From the NCBI GenBank assembly GCA_032718475.1, contig JAUCBJ010001789.1, positions 1-50,454 on the forward strand: a DNA stretch of 50,454 nt. The letters run 5' to 3'. The DNA is from Nemertoderma westbladi. Its lineage: Eukaryota > Xenacoelomorpha > Nemertodermatida > Nemertodermatidae. The position numbers and the translations under genes were made by a program. Below, in pieces: positions 1-13,100 of this stretch. The notes beneath the pieces are model-generated. The model had not been told where the DNA came from and searched no databases. It was given only the letters and a program-made list of their open reading frames with translations. How positions within the stretch are numbered: the first letter of the stretch is position 1; each line of letters opens with the position of its first letter.

Positions 1-2157
1 TTCGGTGATTGTTGGTATAGAAATCACTCCAGCCAATTAGATTTGTTTCCCTAAGTTTTGTAAAGTCGTTCGAACGAGATTGAAAAGGAAGGGAAACAAA
101 CTTGATTCGGTGATTGTTGGTATAGAAATCACTCCAGCCAATTCGATTTGTTTCCCTAAGTTTTGTAAAGTCGTTCGAACGAGATTGAAAAGGAAGGGAA
201 ACAAACTTGATTCGGTGATTGTTGGTATAGAAATCACTCCAGCCAATTCGATTTGTTTCCCTAAGTTTTGTAAAGTCGTTCGAACGAGATTGAAAAGGTA
301 GTGGAAACAAACTTGATTCGGTGATTGTTGGTATAGAAATCACTCCAGCCAATTAGATTTGTTTCCCTGAGTTTTGTAAAGTCGTTCGAACGAGTTTGAA
401 AAGGTCGGGGAAACAAACTTGATTCGGTGATTGTTGGTATAGAAATCATTCCAGCCAATTAGATTTGTTTCCCTGAGTTTTGTAAAGTCGTTCGAACGAG
501 TTTGAAAAGGTCTGAGAAACAAACTTGATTCGGTGTTTGTTGGTATAGAAATCACTCCAGCCAATTAGAATTGTTTCCCTGAGTTTTGTAAAGTCGTTCG
601 AACGAGTTTGAAAAGGTCGGGGAAACAAACTTGATTCGGTGATTGTTGGTATAGAAATCATTCCAGCCAATTAGATTTGTTTCCCTGAGTTTTGTAAAGT
701 CGTTCAAACGAGTTTGAAAAGGTCGGGGAAACAAACTTGATTCGGTGATTGTTGGTATAGAAATCATTCCAGCCAATTAGATTTGTTTCCCTGAGTTTTG
801 TAAAGTCGTTCGAACGAGTTAGAAAAGGTCGGGAAACAAACTTGATTCGGTGATTGTTGGTATAGAAATCATTCCAGCCAATTAGAATTGTTTCCCTGAG
901 TTTTGTAAAGTCGTTCGAACGAGTTTGAAAAGGTCTGAGAAACAAACTTGATTCGGTGATTGTTGGTATAGAAATCACTCCAGCCAATTAGATTTGTTTC
1001 CCTGAGTTTTGTAAAGTCGTTCGAACGAGTTTGAAAAGGTCGGGGAAACAAACTTGATTCGGTGATTGTTGGTATAGAAATCACTCCAGCCAATTAGATT
1101 TGTTTCCCTGAGTTTTATAAAGTCGTTCGAACGAGTTTGAAAAGGTCGGGAAACAAACTTGATTGGGTGTTTGTTGGTATAGAAATCACTCCAGCCAAAT
1201 AGAATTGTTTCCCTGAGTTTTGTAAAGTCGTTCGAACGAGTTTGAAAAGGTCGGGAAACAAACTTGATTGGGTGTTTGTTGGTATAGAAATCACTCCAGC
1301 CAATTAGATTTGTTTCCCTGAGTTTTGTAAAGTCGTTCGAACGAGTTTGAAAAGGTCGGGGAAACAAACTTGATTGGGTGTTTGTTGGTATAGAAATCAC
1401 TCCAGCCAATTAGATTTGTTTCCCTGAGTTTTGTAAAGTCGTTCGAACGAGTTTGAAAAGGTCGGGGAAACAAACTTGATTCGGTGATTGTTGGTATAGA
1501 AATCACTCAAGCCAATTAGATTTGTTTCCCTGAGTTTTATAAAGTCGTTCGAACGAGTTTGAAAAGGTCGGGGAAACATAACTTGATTCGGTGATTGTTG
1601 GTATAGAAATCACTCCAGCCAATTAGATTTGTTTCCCTAAGTTTTGTAAACGCGTTCGAACGAGTTTGAAAAGGTCTGAGAAACAAACTTGATTCGGTGA
1701 TTGTTGGTATAGAAATCACTCCAGCCAATTAGATTTGTTTACTTGAGTTTTGTATAGTCGTTCGAACGAGTTTGAAAAGGTCTGAGAAACAAACTTGATT
1801 CGGTGATTGTTGGTATAGAAATCACTCCAGCCAATTAGATTTGTTTCCCTGAGTTTTGTAAACGCGTTCGAACGAGTTTGAAAAGGTCGGGGAAACAAAC
1901 TTGATTCGGTGATTGTTGGTATAGAAATCACTCCAGCCAATTAGATTTGTTTACTTGAGTTTTGTATAGTCGTTCGAACGAGTTTGAAAAGGTCTGAGAA
2001 ACAAACTTGATTCGGTGATTGTTGGTATAGAAATCACTCCAGCCAATTAGATTTGTTTCCCTGAGTTTTGTAAACGCGTTCGAACGAGTTTGAAAAGGTC
2101 TGAGAAACAAACTTGATTCGGTGATTGTTGGTATAGAAATCACTCCAGCCAATTAGA

Positions 2158-2217
2158 TTTGTTTCCCTGAGTTTTGTAAAGTCGTTCGAACGAGTTTGAA
2201 AAGGTCGGGGAAACAAA
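2158..2217. repeat. Representative 60-bp dyad inside a satellite monomer
   Basis: This is one example of a structure present in nearly every monomer. The left arm begins TTTGTTTCCC and the right arm ends GGGAAACAAA, exactly equidistant from the centre TTC|GAA (2,187/2,188). Pairing the two 30-base arms gives 24 Watson-Crick matches, 3 G-T pairs and 3 mismatches; the outer 10 pairs are perfect and 9 of the inner 10 match. A second, shorter dyad (GTGATT, 11-base gap, AATCAC) lies in the remaining 46 bp of the unit. Hairpin or cruciform formation is inferred from symmetry only. Confidence 0.9.
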
Positions 2218-5200
2218 CTTGATTCGGTGATTGTTGGTATAGAAATCACTCCAGCCAATTAGATTTGTTTCCCTAAGTTTTGTAAACGCGTTCGAACGAG
2301 TTTGAAAAGGTCGGGGAAACAAACTTGATTCGGTGATTGTTGGTATAGAAATCACTCCAGCCAATTAGATTTGTTTCCCTAAGTTTTGTAAACGCGTTCG
2401 AACGAGTTTGAAAAGGTCGGGGAAACAAACTTGATTCGGTGATTGTTGGTATAGAAATCACTCCAGCCAATTAGATTTGTTTCCCTAAGTTTTGTAAACG
2501 CGTTCGAACGAGTTTGAAAAGGTCGGGGAAACAAACTTGATTCGGTGATTGTTGGTATAGAAATCATTCCAGCCAATTAGATTTGTTTCCCTGAGTTTTG
2601 TAAAGTCGTTCAAACGAGTTTGAAAAGGTCGGGGAAACAAACTTGATTCGGTGATTGTTGGTATAGAAATCATTCCAGCCAATTAGATTTGTTTCCCTGA
2701 CTTTTGTAAAGTCGTTCGAACGAGTTAGAAAAGGTCGGGAAACAAACTTGATTCGGTGATTGTTGGTATAGAAATCATTCCAGCCAATTAGATTTGTTTC
2801 CCTAAGTTTTGTAAAGTCGTTCGAACGAGTTAGAAAAGGTCGGGAAACAAACTTGATTCGGTGATTGTTGGTATAGAAATCATTCCAGCCAATTAGATTT
2901 GTTTCCCTGAGTTTTGTAAAGTCGTTCGAACGAGTTAGAAAAGGTCGGGAAACAAACTTGATTCGGTGATTGTTGGTATAGAAATCATTCCAGCCAATTA
3001 GATTTGTTTCCCTAAGTTTTGTAAAGTCGTTCGAACGAGTTTGAAAAGGTCGGGGAAACAAACTTGATTCGGTGATTGTTGGTATAGAAATCATTCCAGC
3101 CAATTAGATTTGTTTCCCTGAGTTTTGTAAAGTCGTTCGAACGAGTTAGAAAAGGTCGGGAAACAAACTTGATTCGGTGATTGTTGGTATAGAAATCATT
3201 CCAGCCAATTAGATTTGTTTCCCTAAGTTTTGTAAAGTCGTTCGAACGAGTTTGAAAAGGTCGGGGAAACAAACTTGATTCGGTGATTGTTGGTATAGAA
3301 ATCATTCCAGCCAATTAGATTTGTTTCCCTGAGTTTTGTAAAGTCGTTCAAACGAGTTTGAAAAGGTCGGGGAAACAAACTTGATTCGGTGATTGTTGGT
3401 ATAGAAATCATTCCAGCCAATTAGATTTGTTTCCCTGAGTTTTGTAAAGTCGTTCAAACGAGTTAGAAAAGGTCGGGAAACAAACTTGATTCGGTGATTG
3501 TTGGTATAGAAATCATTCCAGCCAATTAGATTTGTTTCCCTGAGTTTTGTAAAGTCGTTCGAACGAGTTAGAAAAGGTCGGGAAACAAACTTGATTCGGT
3601 GATTGTTGGTATAGAAATCACTCCAGCCAATTAGATTTGTTTCCCTGAGTTTTGTAAAGTCGTTCAAACGAGTTTGAAAAGGTCGGGGAAACAAACTTGA
3701 CTCGGTGATTGTTGGTATAGAAATCACTCCAGCCAATTAGATTTGTTTCCCTGAGTTTTGTAAAGTCGTTCAAACGAGTTTGAAAAGGTCTGAGAAACAA
3801 ACTTGATTCGGTGATTGTTGGTATAGAAATCACTCCAGCCAATTAGAATTGTTTCCCTGAGTTTTGTAAAGTCGTTCGAACGAGTTTGAAAAGGTCTGAG
3901 AAACAAACTTGATTCGGTGATTGTTTCTATAGAAATCACTCCAGCCAATTAGATTTGTTTCCCTGAGTTTTGTAAAGTCGTTCGAACGAGTTAGAAAAGG
4001 TCGGGAAACAAACTTGATTCGGTGATTGTTGGTATAGAAATCACTCCAGCCAATTAGATTTGTTTCCCTGAGTTTTGTAAAGTCGTTCAAACGAGTTTGA
4101 AAAGGTCGGGGAAACAAACTTGACTCGGTGATTGTTGGTATAGAAATCACTCCAGCCAATTAGATTTGTTTCCTGAGTTTTGTAAAGTCGTTCGAACGAG
4201 TTTGAAAAGGTCTGAGAAACAAACTTGATTCGGTGATTGTTGGTATAGAAATCACTCCAGCCAATTAGATTTGTTTACTTGAGTTTTGTATAATCGTTCG
4301 AACGAGTTTGAAAAGGTCTGAGAAACAAACTTGATTCGGTGATTGTTGGTATAGAAATCACTCCAGCCAATTAGATTTGTTTCCCTGAGTTTTGTAAAGT
4401 CGTTCGAACGAGTTTGAAAAGGTCGGGGAAACAAACTTGATTCGGTGATTGTTGGTATAGAAATCACTCCAGCCAATTAGATTTGTTTCCCTGAGTTTTA
4501 TAAAGTCGTTCGAACGAGTTTGAAAAGGTCGGGAAACAAACTTGATTGGGTGTTTGTTGGTATAGAAATCACTCCAGCCAAATAGAATTGTTTCCCTGAG
4601 TTTTGTAAAGTCGTTCGAACGAGTTTGAAAAGGTCGGGAAACAAACTTGATTGGGTGTTTGTTGGTATAGAAATCACTCCAGCCAATTAAATTTGTTTCT
4701 CTGAGTTTTGTAAAGTCGTTCGAACGTGTTTGAAAAGGTCGGGGAAACAAACTTGATTCGGTGATTGTTGGTATAGAAATCACTCCAGCCAATTAGATTT
4801 GTTTCCCTGAGTTTTATAAAGTCGTTCGAACGAGTTTGAAAAGGTAGGGGAAACAAACTTGATTCGGTGATTGTTGCTATAGAAATCACTCCAGCCAATT
4901 AGATTTGTTTCCCTGAGTTTTGTAAAGTCGTTCAAACGAGTTTGAAAAGGTCGGGGAAACAAACTTGATTCGGTGATTGTTGGTATAGAAATCACTCCAG
5001 CCAATTAGAATTGTTTCCTTGAGTTTTGTAAAGTCGTTCAAACGAGTTTGAAAAGGTCTGAGAAACAAACTTGATTCGGTGATTGTTGGTATAGAAATCA
5101 CTCCAGCCAATTAGATTTGTTTCCCTGAGTTTTATAAAGTCGTTCGAACGAGTTTGAAAAGGTAGGGGAAACAAACTTGATTCGGTGATTGTTGCTATAG

Positions 5201-6376
5201 AAATCACTCCAGCCAATTAGATTTGTTTCCCTGAGTTTTGTAAAGTCGTTCAAACGAGTTTGAAAAGGTCGGGGAAACAAACTTGATTCGGTGATTGTTG
5301 GTATAGAAATCACTCCAGCCAATTAGAATTGTTTCCCTGAGTTTTGTAAAGTCGTTCGAACGAGTTAGAAAAGGTCGGGAAACAAACTTGATTCGGTGAT
5401 TGTTGGTATAGAAATCATTCCAGCCAATTAGATTTGTTTCCCTGAGTTTTGTAAAGTCGTTCGAACGAGTTAGAAAAGGTCGGGAAACAAACTTGATTCG
5501 GTGATTGTTGGTATAGAAATCACTCCAGCCAATTAGATTTGTTTCCCTGAGTTTTATAAAGTCGTTCGAACGAGTTTGAAAAGGTAGGGGAAACAAACTT
5601 GATTCGGTGATTGTTGCTATAGAAATCACTCCAGCCAATTAGATTTGTTTCCCTGAGTTTTGTAAAGTCGTTCAAACGAGTTTGAAAAGGTCGGGGAAAC
5701 AAACTTGATTCGGTGATTGTTGGTATAGAAATCACTCCAGCCAATTAGAATTGTTTCCCTGAGTTTTGTAAAGTCGTTCGAACGAGTTAGAAAAGGTCGG
5801 GAAACAAACTTGATTCGGTGATTGTTGGTATAGAAATCATTCCAGCCAATTAGATTTGTTTCCCTGAGTTTTGTAAAGTCGTTCGAACGAGTTAGAAAAG
5901 GTCGGGAAACAAACTTGATTCGGTGATTGTTGGTATAGAAATCACTCCAGCCAATTAGATTTGTTTCCCTGAGTTTTATAAAGTCGTTCGAACGAGTTTG
6001 AAAAGGTAGGGGAAACAAACTTGATTCGGTGATTGTTGCTATAGAAATCACTCCAGCCAATTAGATTTGTTTCCCTGAGTTTTGTAAAGTCGTTCAAACG
6101 AGTTTGAAAAGGTCGGGGAAACAAACTTGATTCGGTGATTGTTGGTATAGAAATCACTCCAGCCAATTAGAATTGTTTCCCTGAGTTTTGTAAAGTCGTT
6201 CGAACGAGTTAGAAAAGGTCGGGAAACAAACTTGATTCGGTGATTGTTGGTATAGAAATCATTCCAGCCAATTAGATTTGTTTCCCTGAGTTTTGTAAAG
6301 TCGTTCGAACGAGTTAGAAAAGGTCGGGAAACAAACTTGATTCGGTGATTGTTGGTATAGAAATAACTCCAGCCAA

Positions 6377-6906
6377 TTAGATTTGTTTCCCTAAGTTTTG
6401 TAAACGCGTTCGAACGAGTTTGAAAAGGTCGGGGAAACAAACTTGATTCGGTGATTGTTGGTATAGAAATAACTCCAGCCAATTAGATTTGTTTCCCTGA
6501 GATTTGTAAAGTCGTTCGAACGAGTTTGAAAAGGTCGGGGAAACAAACTTGATTCGGTGATTGTTGGTATAGAAATCACTCCAGCCAATTATATTTGTTT
6601 CCCTGAGTTTTGTAAAGTCGTTCAAACGAGTTTGAAAAGGTAGGGGAAACAAACTTGACTAGGTGATTGTTGGTATAGAAATCACTCCAGCCAATTAGAT
6701 TTGTTTCCCTAAGTTTTGTAAACGCGTTCGAACGATTTTGAAAAGGTCGGGGAAACAAACTTGATTCGGTGATTGTTGGTATAGAAATCACTCCAGCCAA
6801 TTAGATTTGTTTCCCTGAGTTTTGTAAAGTCGTTCGAACGAGTTTGAAAAGGTCGGGGAAACAAACTTGATTCGGTGATTGTTGGTATAGAAATCACTCC
6901 AGCCAA
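6377..6906. repeat. Multi-monomer block duplicated at 8,390-8,919
   Basis: The variant series AAATAACTCC, GAGATTTGTAAAG, ATTATATTTG, ACTAGGTG and AACGATTTTG occurs in the same order 2,013 bp downstream with only one difference noticed (GTTTTGTAAAG versus GTTTTATAAAG). Further block repeats are visible at offsets 422 bp (5,204, 5,626, 6,048), 530 bp (20,519 to 21,049), 1,232 bp (18,748 to 19,980) and 3,383 bp (975 to 4,358). Confidence 0.88.
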
Positions 6907-8800
6907 TTAGATTTGTTTCCCTGAGTTTTGTAAAGTCGTTCAAACGAGTTTGAAAAGGTCAGGGAAACAAACCTGATTCGGTGATTGTTGGTATAGAAAT
7001 CACTCCAGCCAATTAGATTTGTTTCCATGAGTTTTGTAAAGTCGTTCAAGCGAGTTTGAAAAGGTCGGGGAAACAAACTTGATTCGGTGATTGTTGCTAT
7101 AGAAATCACTCCAGCCAATTAGATTTGTTTACTTGAGTTTTGTATAGTCGTTCGAACGAGTTTGAAAAGGTCTGAGAAACAAACTTGATTCGGTGATTGT
7201 TGCTATAGAAATCACTCCAGCCAATTAGATTTGTTTACTTGAGTTTTGTATAATCGTTCGAACGAGTTTGAAAAGGTCTGAGAAACAAACTTGATTCGGT
7301 GATTGTTGGTATAGAAATCACTCCAGCCAATTAGATTTGTTTCCCTGAGTTTTGTAAAGTCGTTCGAACGAGTTTGAAAAGGTCTGAGAAACAAACTTGA
7401 TTCGGTGATTGTTGGTATAGAAATCACTCCAGCCAATTAGATTTGTTTCCATGAGTTTTGTAAAGTCGTTCGAACGAGTTTGAAAAGGTCGGGGAAACAA
7501 ACTTGATTCGGTGATTGTTGCTATAGAAATCACTCCAGCCAATTAGATTTGTTTACTTGAGTTTTGTATAGTCGTTCGAACGAGTTTGAAAAGGTCTGAG
7601 AAACAAACTTGATTCGGTGATTGTTGGTATAGAAATCACTCCAGCCAATTAGATTTGTTTCCCTGAGTTTTGTAAAGTCGTTCAAACGAGTTTGAAAAGG
7701 TCGGGGAAACAAACTTGATTCGGTGATTGTTGGTATAGAAATCACTCCAGCCCATTAGAATTGTTTCCCTGAGTTTTGTAAAGTCGTTCGAACGAGTTTG
7801 AAAAGGAAGGGAAACAAACTTGATTCGGTGATTGTTGGTATAGAAATCACACCAGCCAATTAGATTTGTTTCCCTGAGTTTTGTAAAGTCGTTCGAACGA
7901 GTTTGAAAAGGTCGGGGAAACAAACTTGATTCGGTGATTGTTGGTATAGAAATCACTCCAGCCAATTAGATTTGTTTCCCTGAGTTTTGTAAAGTCGTCC
8001 AAACGAGTTTGAAAAGGTCGGGGAAACAAACTTGATTCGGTGATTGTTGCTATAGAAATCACTCCAGCCAATTAGATTTGTTTACTTGAGTTTTGTATAG
8101 TCGTTCGAACGAGTTTGAAAAGGTCGGGGAAACAAACTTGATTCGGTGATTGTTGGTATAGAAATCACTCCAGCCAATTAGAATTGTTTCCCTGAGTTTT
8201 GTAAAGTCGTTCGAACGAGTTTGAAAAGGTCTGAGAAACAAACTTGATTCGGTGATTGTTGCTATAGAAATCACTCCAGCCAATTAGATTTGTTTCCCTG
8301 AGTTTTGTAAAGTCGTTCAAACGAGTTTGAAAAGGTCGGGGAAACAAACTTGATTCGGTGATTGTTGGTATAGAAATAACTCCAGCCAATTAGATTTGTT
8401 TCCCTAAGTTTTGTAAACGCGTTCGAACGAGTTTGAAAAGGTCGGGGAAACAAACTTGATTCGGTGATTGTTGGTATAGAAATAACTCCAGCCAATTAGA
8501 TTTGTTTCCCTGAGATTTGTAAAGTCGTTCGAACGAGTTTGAAAAGGTCGGGGAAACAAACTTGATTCGGTGATTGTTGGTATAGAAATCACTCCAGCCA
8601 ATTATATTTGTTTCCCTGAGTTTTGTAAAGTCGTTCAAACGAGTTTGAAAAGGTAGGGGAAACAAACTTGACTAGGTGATTGTTGGTATAGAAATCACTC
8701 CAGCCAATTAGATTTGTTTCCCTAAGTTTTGTAAACGCGTTCGAACGATTTTGAAAAGGTCGGGGAAACAAACTTGATTCGGTGATTGTTGGTATAGAAA

Positions 8801-10150
8801 TCACTCCAGCCAATTAGATTTGTTTCCCTGAGTTTTATAAAGTCGTTCGAACGAGTTTGAAAAGGTCGGGGAAACAAACTTGATTCGGTGATTGTTGGTA
8901 TAGAAATCACTCCAGCCAATTAGATTTGTTTCCCTGAGTTTTGTAAAGGCGTTCAAACGAGTTTGAAAAGGTCGGGGAAACAAACTTGATTCGGTGATTG
9001 TTGGTATAGAAATCACTCCAGCCAATTAGATTTGTTTCCCTGAGTTTTGTAAAGGCGTTCAAACGAGTTTGAAAAGGTCGGGGAAACAAACTTGATTCGG
9101 TGATTGTTGGTATAGAAATCACTCCAGCCAATTAGATTTGTTTCCCTGAGTTTTGTAAAGGCGTTCAAACGAGTTTGAAAAGGTAGGGGAAACAAACTTA
9201 TTTCGGTGATTGTTGGTATAGAAATCTCTCCAGCCAATTAGATTTGTTTCCCTGAGTTTTATAAAGTCGTTCGAACGAGTTTGAAAAGGTCGGGGAAACA
9301 TAACTTGATTCGGTGATTGTTGGTATAGAAATCACTCCAGCCAATTAGATTTGTTTCCCTGAGTTTTATAAAGTCGTTCGAACGAGTTTGAAAAGGTCGG
9401 GGAAACAAAAACTTGATTCGGTGATTGTTGGTATAGAAATCACTCCAGCCAATTAGATTTGTCGGGGAAACAAACTTGATTCGGTGATTGTTGGTATAGA
9501 AATCACTCCAGCCAATTAGATTTGTTTCCCTGAGTTTTGTAAAGTCGTTCGAACGAGTTTGAAAAGGTCGGGGAAACAAACATGATTCGGTGATTGTTGG
9601 TATAGAAATCACTCCAGCCAATTAGATTTGTTTCCCTGAGTTTTGTAAAGTCTTTCGAACGAGTTTGAAAAGGTCTGAGAAACAAACTTGATTCGGTGAT
9701 TGTTGCTATAGAAACCACTCCAGCCAATTAGATTTGTTTACTTGAGTTTTGTAAAGTCTTTCGAACGAGTTTGAAAAGGTCTGAGAAACAAACTTGATTC
9801 GGTGATTGTTGCTATAGAAACCACTCCAGCCAATTAGAATTGTTTCCCTGAGTGTGTAAAGTCTTTCGAACGAGTTTGAAAAGGTTTGAGAAACAAACTT
9901 GATTCGGTGATTGTTGCTATAGAAACCACTCCAGCCAATTAGAATTGTTTCCCTGAGTTTTGTAAAGTCTTTCGAACAAGTTTGAAAAGGTCTGAGAAAC
10001 AAACTTGATTCGGTGATTGTTGGTATAGAAATCACTCCAGCCAATTAGATTTGTTTCCCTGAGTTTTGTAAAGTCGTTCGAACGAGTTTGAAAAGGTCGG
10101 GGAAACAAACTTGACTCGGTGATTGTTGGTATAGAAATCACTCCAGTCAA
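8801..10150. repeat. Multi-monomer block duplicated at 13,958-15,307
   Basis: The run of variant monomers here (AAAGGCG units, the ACTTATTTCGG unit, the AAACATAACTTG unit, the hairpin-less monomer, the TGAGTGTGTAAAG unit and the CCGTGCG unit) reappears in the same order exactly 5,157 bp downstream. Its first part also recurs at 12,897 (offset 4,096). This is direct evidence for duplication of blocks over 1.3 kb rather than monomer-by-monomer spread. Confidence 0.9.
9457..9470 (+). repeat. Shortened satellite monomer lacking the hairpin
   Basis: Here GATTTGT joins directly to CGGGGAAAC, removing about 43 bp between the two outer dyad arms, that is, nearly the whole 60-bp dyad. The same junction occurs at about 14,614-14,627, 16,161-16,174 and 19,624-19,637. 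The 9.4-kb and 14.6-kb examples lie in blocks that are copies of each other. Confidence 0.93.
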
Positions 10151-13100
10151 TTAGATTTGTTTCCGTGCGTTTTGTAAAGTCGTTCGAACGAGTTTGAAAA
10201 GGTCTGAGAAACAAACTTGATTCGGTGATTGTTGGTATAGAAATCACTCCAGCCAATTAGATTTGTTTCCCTGAGTTTTGTAAAGTCGTTCAAACGAGTT
10301 TGAAAAGGTCTGAGAAACAAACTTGATTCGGTGATTGTTGGTATAGAAATCACTCCAGCCAATTAGATTTGTTTCCCTGAGTTTTATAAAGTCGTTCGAA
10401 CGAGTTTGAAAAGGTCGGGGAAACAAACTTGATTTGTGATTGTTGGTATAGAAATCACTCCAGCCAATTAGATTTGTTTCCCTAAGTTTTGTAAAGTCGT
10501 TCAAACGAGTTTGAAAAGGTCGGGGAAACAAACTTGATTCGGTGATTGTTGGTATAGAAATCACTCCAGCCAATTAGATTTGTTTCCCTGAGATTTGTAA
10601 AGTCGTTCAAACGAGTTTGAAAAGGTCTGAGAAACAAACTTGATTCGGTGATTGTTGGTATAGAAATCACTCCAGCCAATTAGATTTGTTTCCCTGAGTT
10701 TTGTAAAGTCGTTCAAACGAGTTTGAAAAGGTCTGAGAAACAAACTTGATTCGGTGATTGTTGCTATAGGAATCACTACAGCCAATTAGATTTGTTTCCC
10801 TGAGTTTTGTAAAGTCGTTCAAACGAGTTTGAAAAGGTCTGAGAAACAAACTTGATTCGGTGATTGTTGCTATAGAAATCACTACAGCCAATTAGATTTG
10901 TTTCCCTGAGTTTTGTAAAGTCGTTCAAACGAGTTTGAAAAGGTAGGGGAAACAAACTTGATTCGGTGATTGTTGGTATAGAAATCACTCCAGCCTAATT
11001 AGATTTGTTTCCCTAAGTTTTGTAAACGCGTTCGAACGAGTTTGAAAAGGTCGGGGAAACAAACTTGATTCGGTGATTGTTGGTATAGAAATCACTCCAG
11101 CCAATTAGATTTGTTTCCCTGAGTTTTATAAAGTCGTTCGAACGAGTTTGAAAAGGTCTGAGAAACAAACTTGATTCGGTGATTGTTGGTATAGAAATCA
11201 CTCCAGCCAATTAGATTTGTTTCCCTGAGTTTTGTAAAGTCGTTCAAACGAGTTTGAAAAGGTCGGGGAAACAAACTTGATTCGGTGATTGTTGGTATAG
11301 AAATCACTCCAGCCTAATTAGATTTGTTTCCCTGAGTTTTGTAAAGTCGTTCAAACGAGTTTGAAAAGGTCGGGGAAACAAACTTGATTCGGTGATTGTT
11401 GGTATAGAAATCACTCCAGCCAATTAGATTTGTTTCCCTGAGTTTTGTAAAGTCGTTCAAACGAGTTTGAAAAGGTCGGGGAAACAAACTTGATTCGGTG
11501 ATTGTTGGTATAGAAATCACTCCAGCCTAATTCGATTTGTTTCCCTGAGTTTTGTAAAGTCGTTCAAACGAGTTTGAAAAGGTCGGGGAAACAAACTTGA
11601 TTCGGTGATTGTTGGTATAGAAATCACTCCAGCCAATTAGATTTGTTTCCCTGAGTTTTATAAAGTCGTTCGAACGAGTTTGAAAAGGTCTGAGAAACAA
11701 ACTTGATTCGGTGATTGTTGGTATAGAAATCACTCCAGCCAATTAGATTTGTTTCCCTGAGTTTTGTAAAGTCGTTCAAACGAGTTTGAAAAGGTCGGGG
11801 AAACAAACTTGATTCGGTGATTGTTGGTATAGAAATCACTCCAGCCTAATTAGATTTGTTTCCCTGAGTTTTGTAAAGTCGTTCAAACGAGTTTGAAAAG
11901 GTCGGGTAAACAAACTTGATTCGGTGATTGTTGGTATAGAAATCACTCCACCCAATTAGATTTGTTTACTTGAGTTTTATAAAGTCGTTCAAACGAGTTT
12001 GAAAAGGTCGGGGAAACAAACTTGATTCGGTGATTGTTGCTATAGAAATCACTCCAGCCAATTAGATTTGTTTACTTGAGTTTTGTAAAGTCGTTCAAAC
12101 GAGTTTGAAAAGGTCGGGGAAACAAACTTGATTCGGTGATTGTTGCTATAGAAATCACTCCAGCCAATTAGATTTGTTTCCCTGAGTTTTATAAAGTCGT
12201 TCGAACGAGTTTGAAAAGGTCTGAGAAACAAACTTGATTCGGTGATTGTTGGTATAGAAATCACTCCAGCCAATTAGATTTGTTTCCCTGAGTTTTATAA
12301 AGTCGTTCGAACGAGTTTGAAAAGGTCTGAGAAACAAACTTGATTCGGTGATTGTTGGTATAGAAATCACTCCAGCCAATTAGATTTGTTTCCCTGAGTT
12401 TTGTAAAGTCGTTCAAACGAGTTTGAAAAGGTCGGGGAAACAAACTTGATTCGGTGATTGTTGGTATAGAAATCACTCCACCCAATTAGATTTGTTTACT
12501 TGAGTTTTGTAAAGTCGTTCAAACGAGTTTGAAAAGGTCGGGGAAACAAACTTGATTCGGTGATTGTTGGTATAGAAATCACTCCAGCCAATTAGATTTG
12601 TTTCCCTAAGTTTTGTAAACGCGTTCGAACGAGTTTGAAAAGGTCGGGGAAACAAACTTGATTCGGTGATTGTTGGTATAGAAATCACTCCAGCCAATTA
12701 GATTTGTTTCCCTAAGTTTTGTAAACGCGTTCGAACGAGTTTGAAAAGGTCGGGGAAACAAACTTGATTCGGTGATTGTTGGTATAGAAATCACTCCACC
12801 CAATTAGATTTGTTTACTTGAGTTTTGTAAAGTCGTTCAAACGAGTTTGAAAAAGTCGGGGAAACAAACTTGATTCGGTGATTGTTGCTATAGAAATCAC
12901 TCCAGCCAATTAGATTTGTTTCCCTGAGTTTTATAAAGTCGTTCGAACGAGTTTGAAAAGGTCGGGGAAACAAACTTGATTCGGTGATTGTTGGTATAGA
13001 AATCACTCCAGCCAATTAGATTTGTTTCCCTGAGTTTTGTAAAGGCGTTCAAACGAGTTTGAAAAGGTCGGGGAAACAAACTTGATTCGGTGATTGTTGG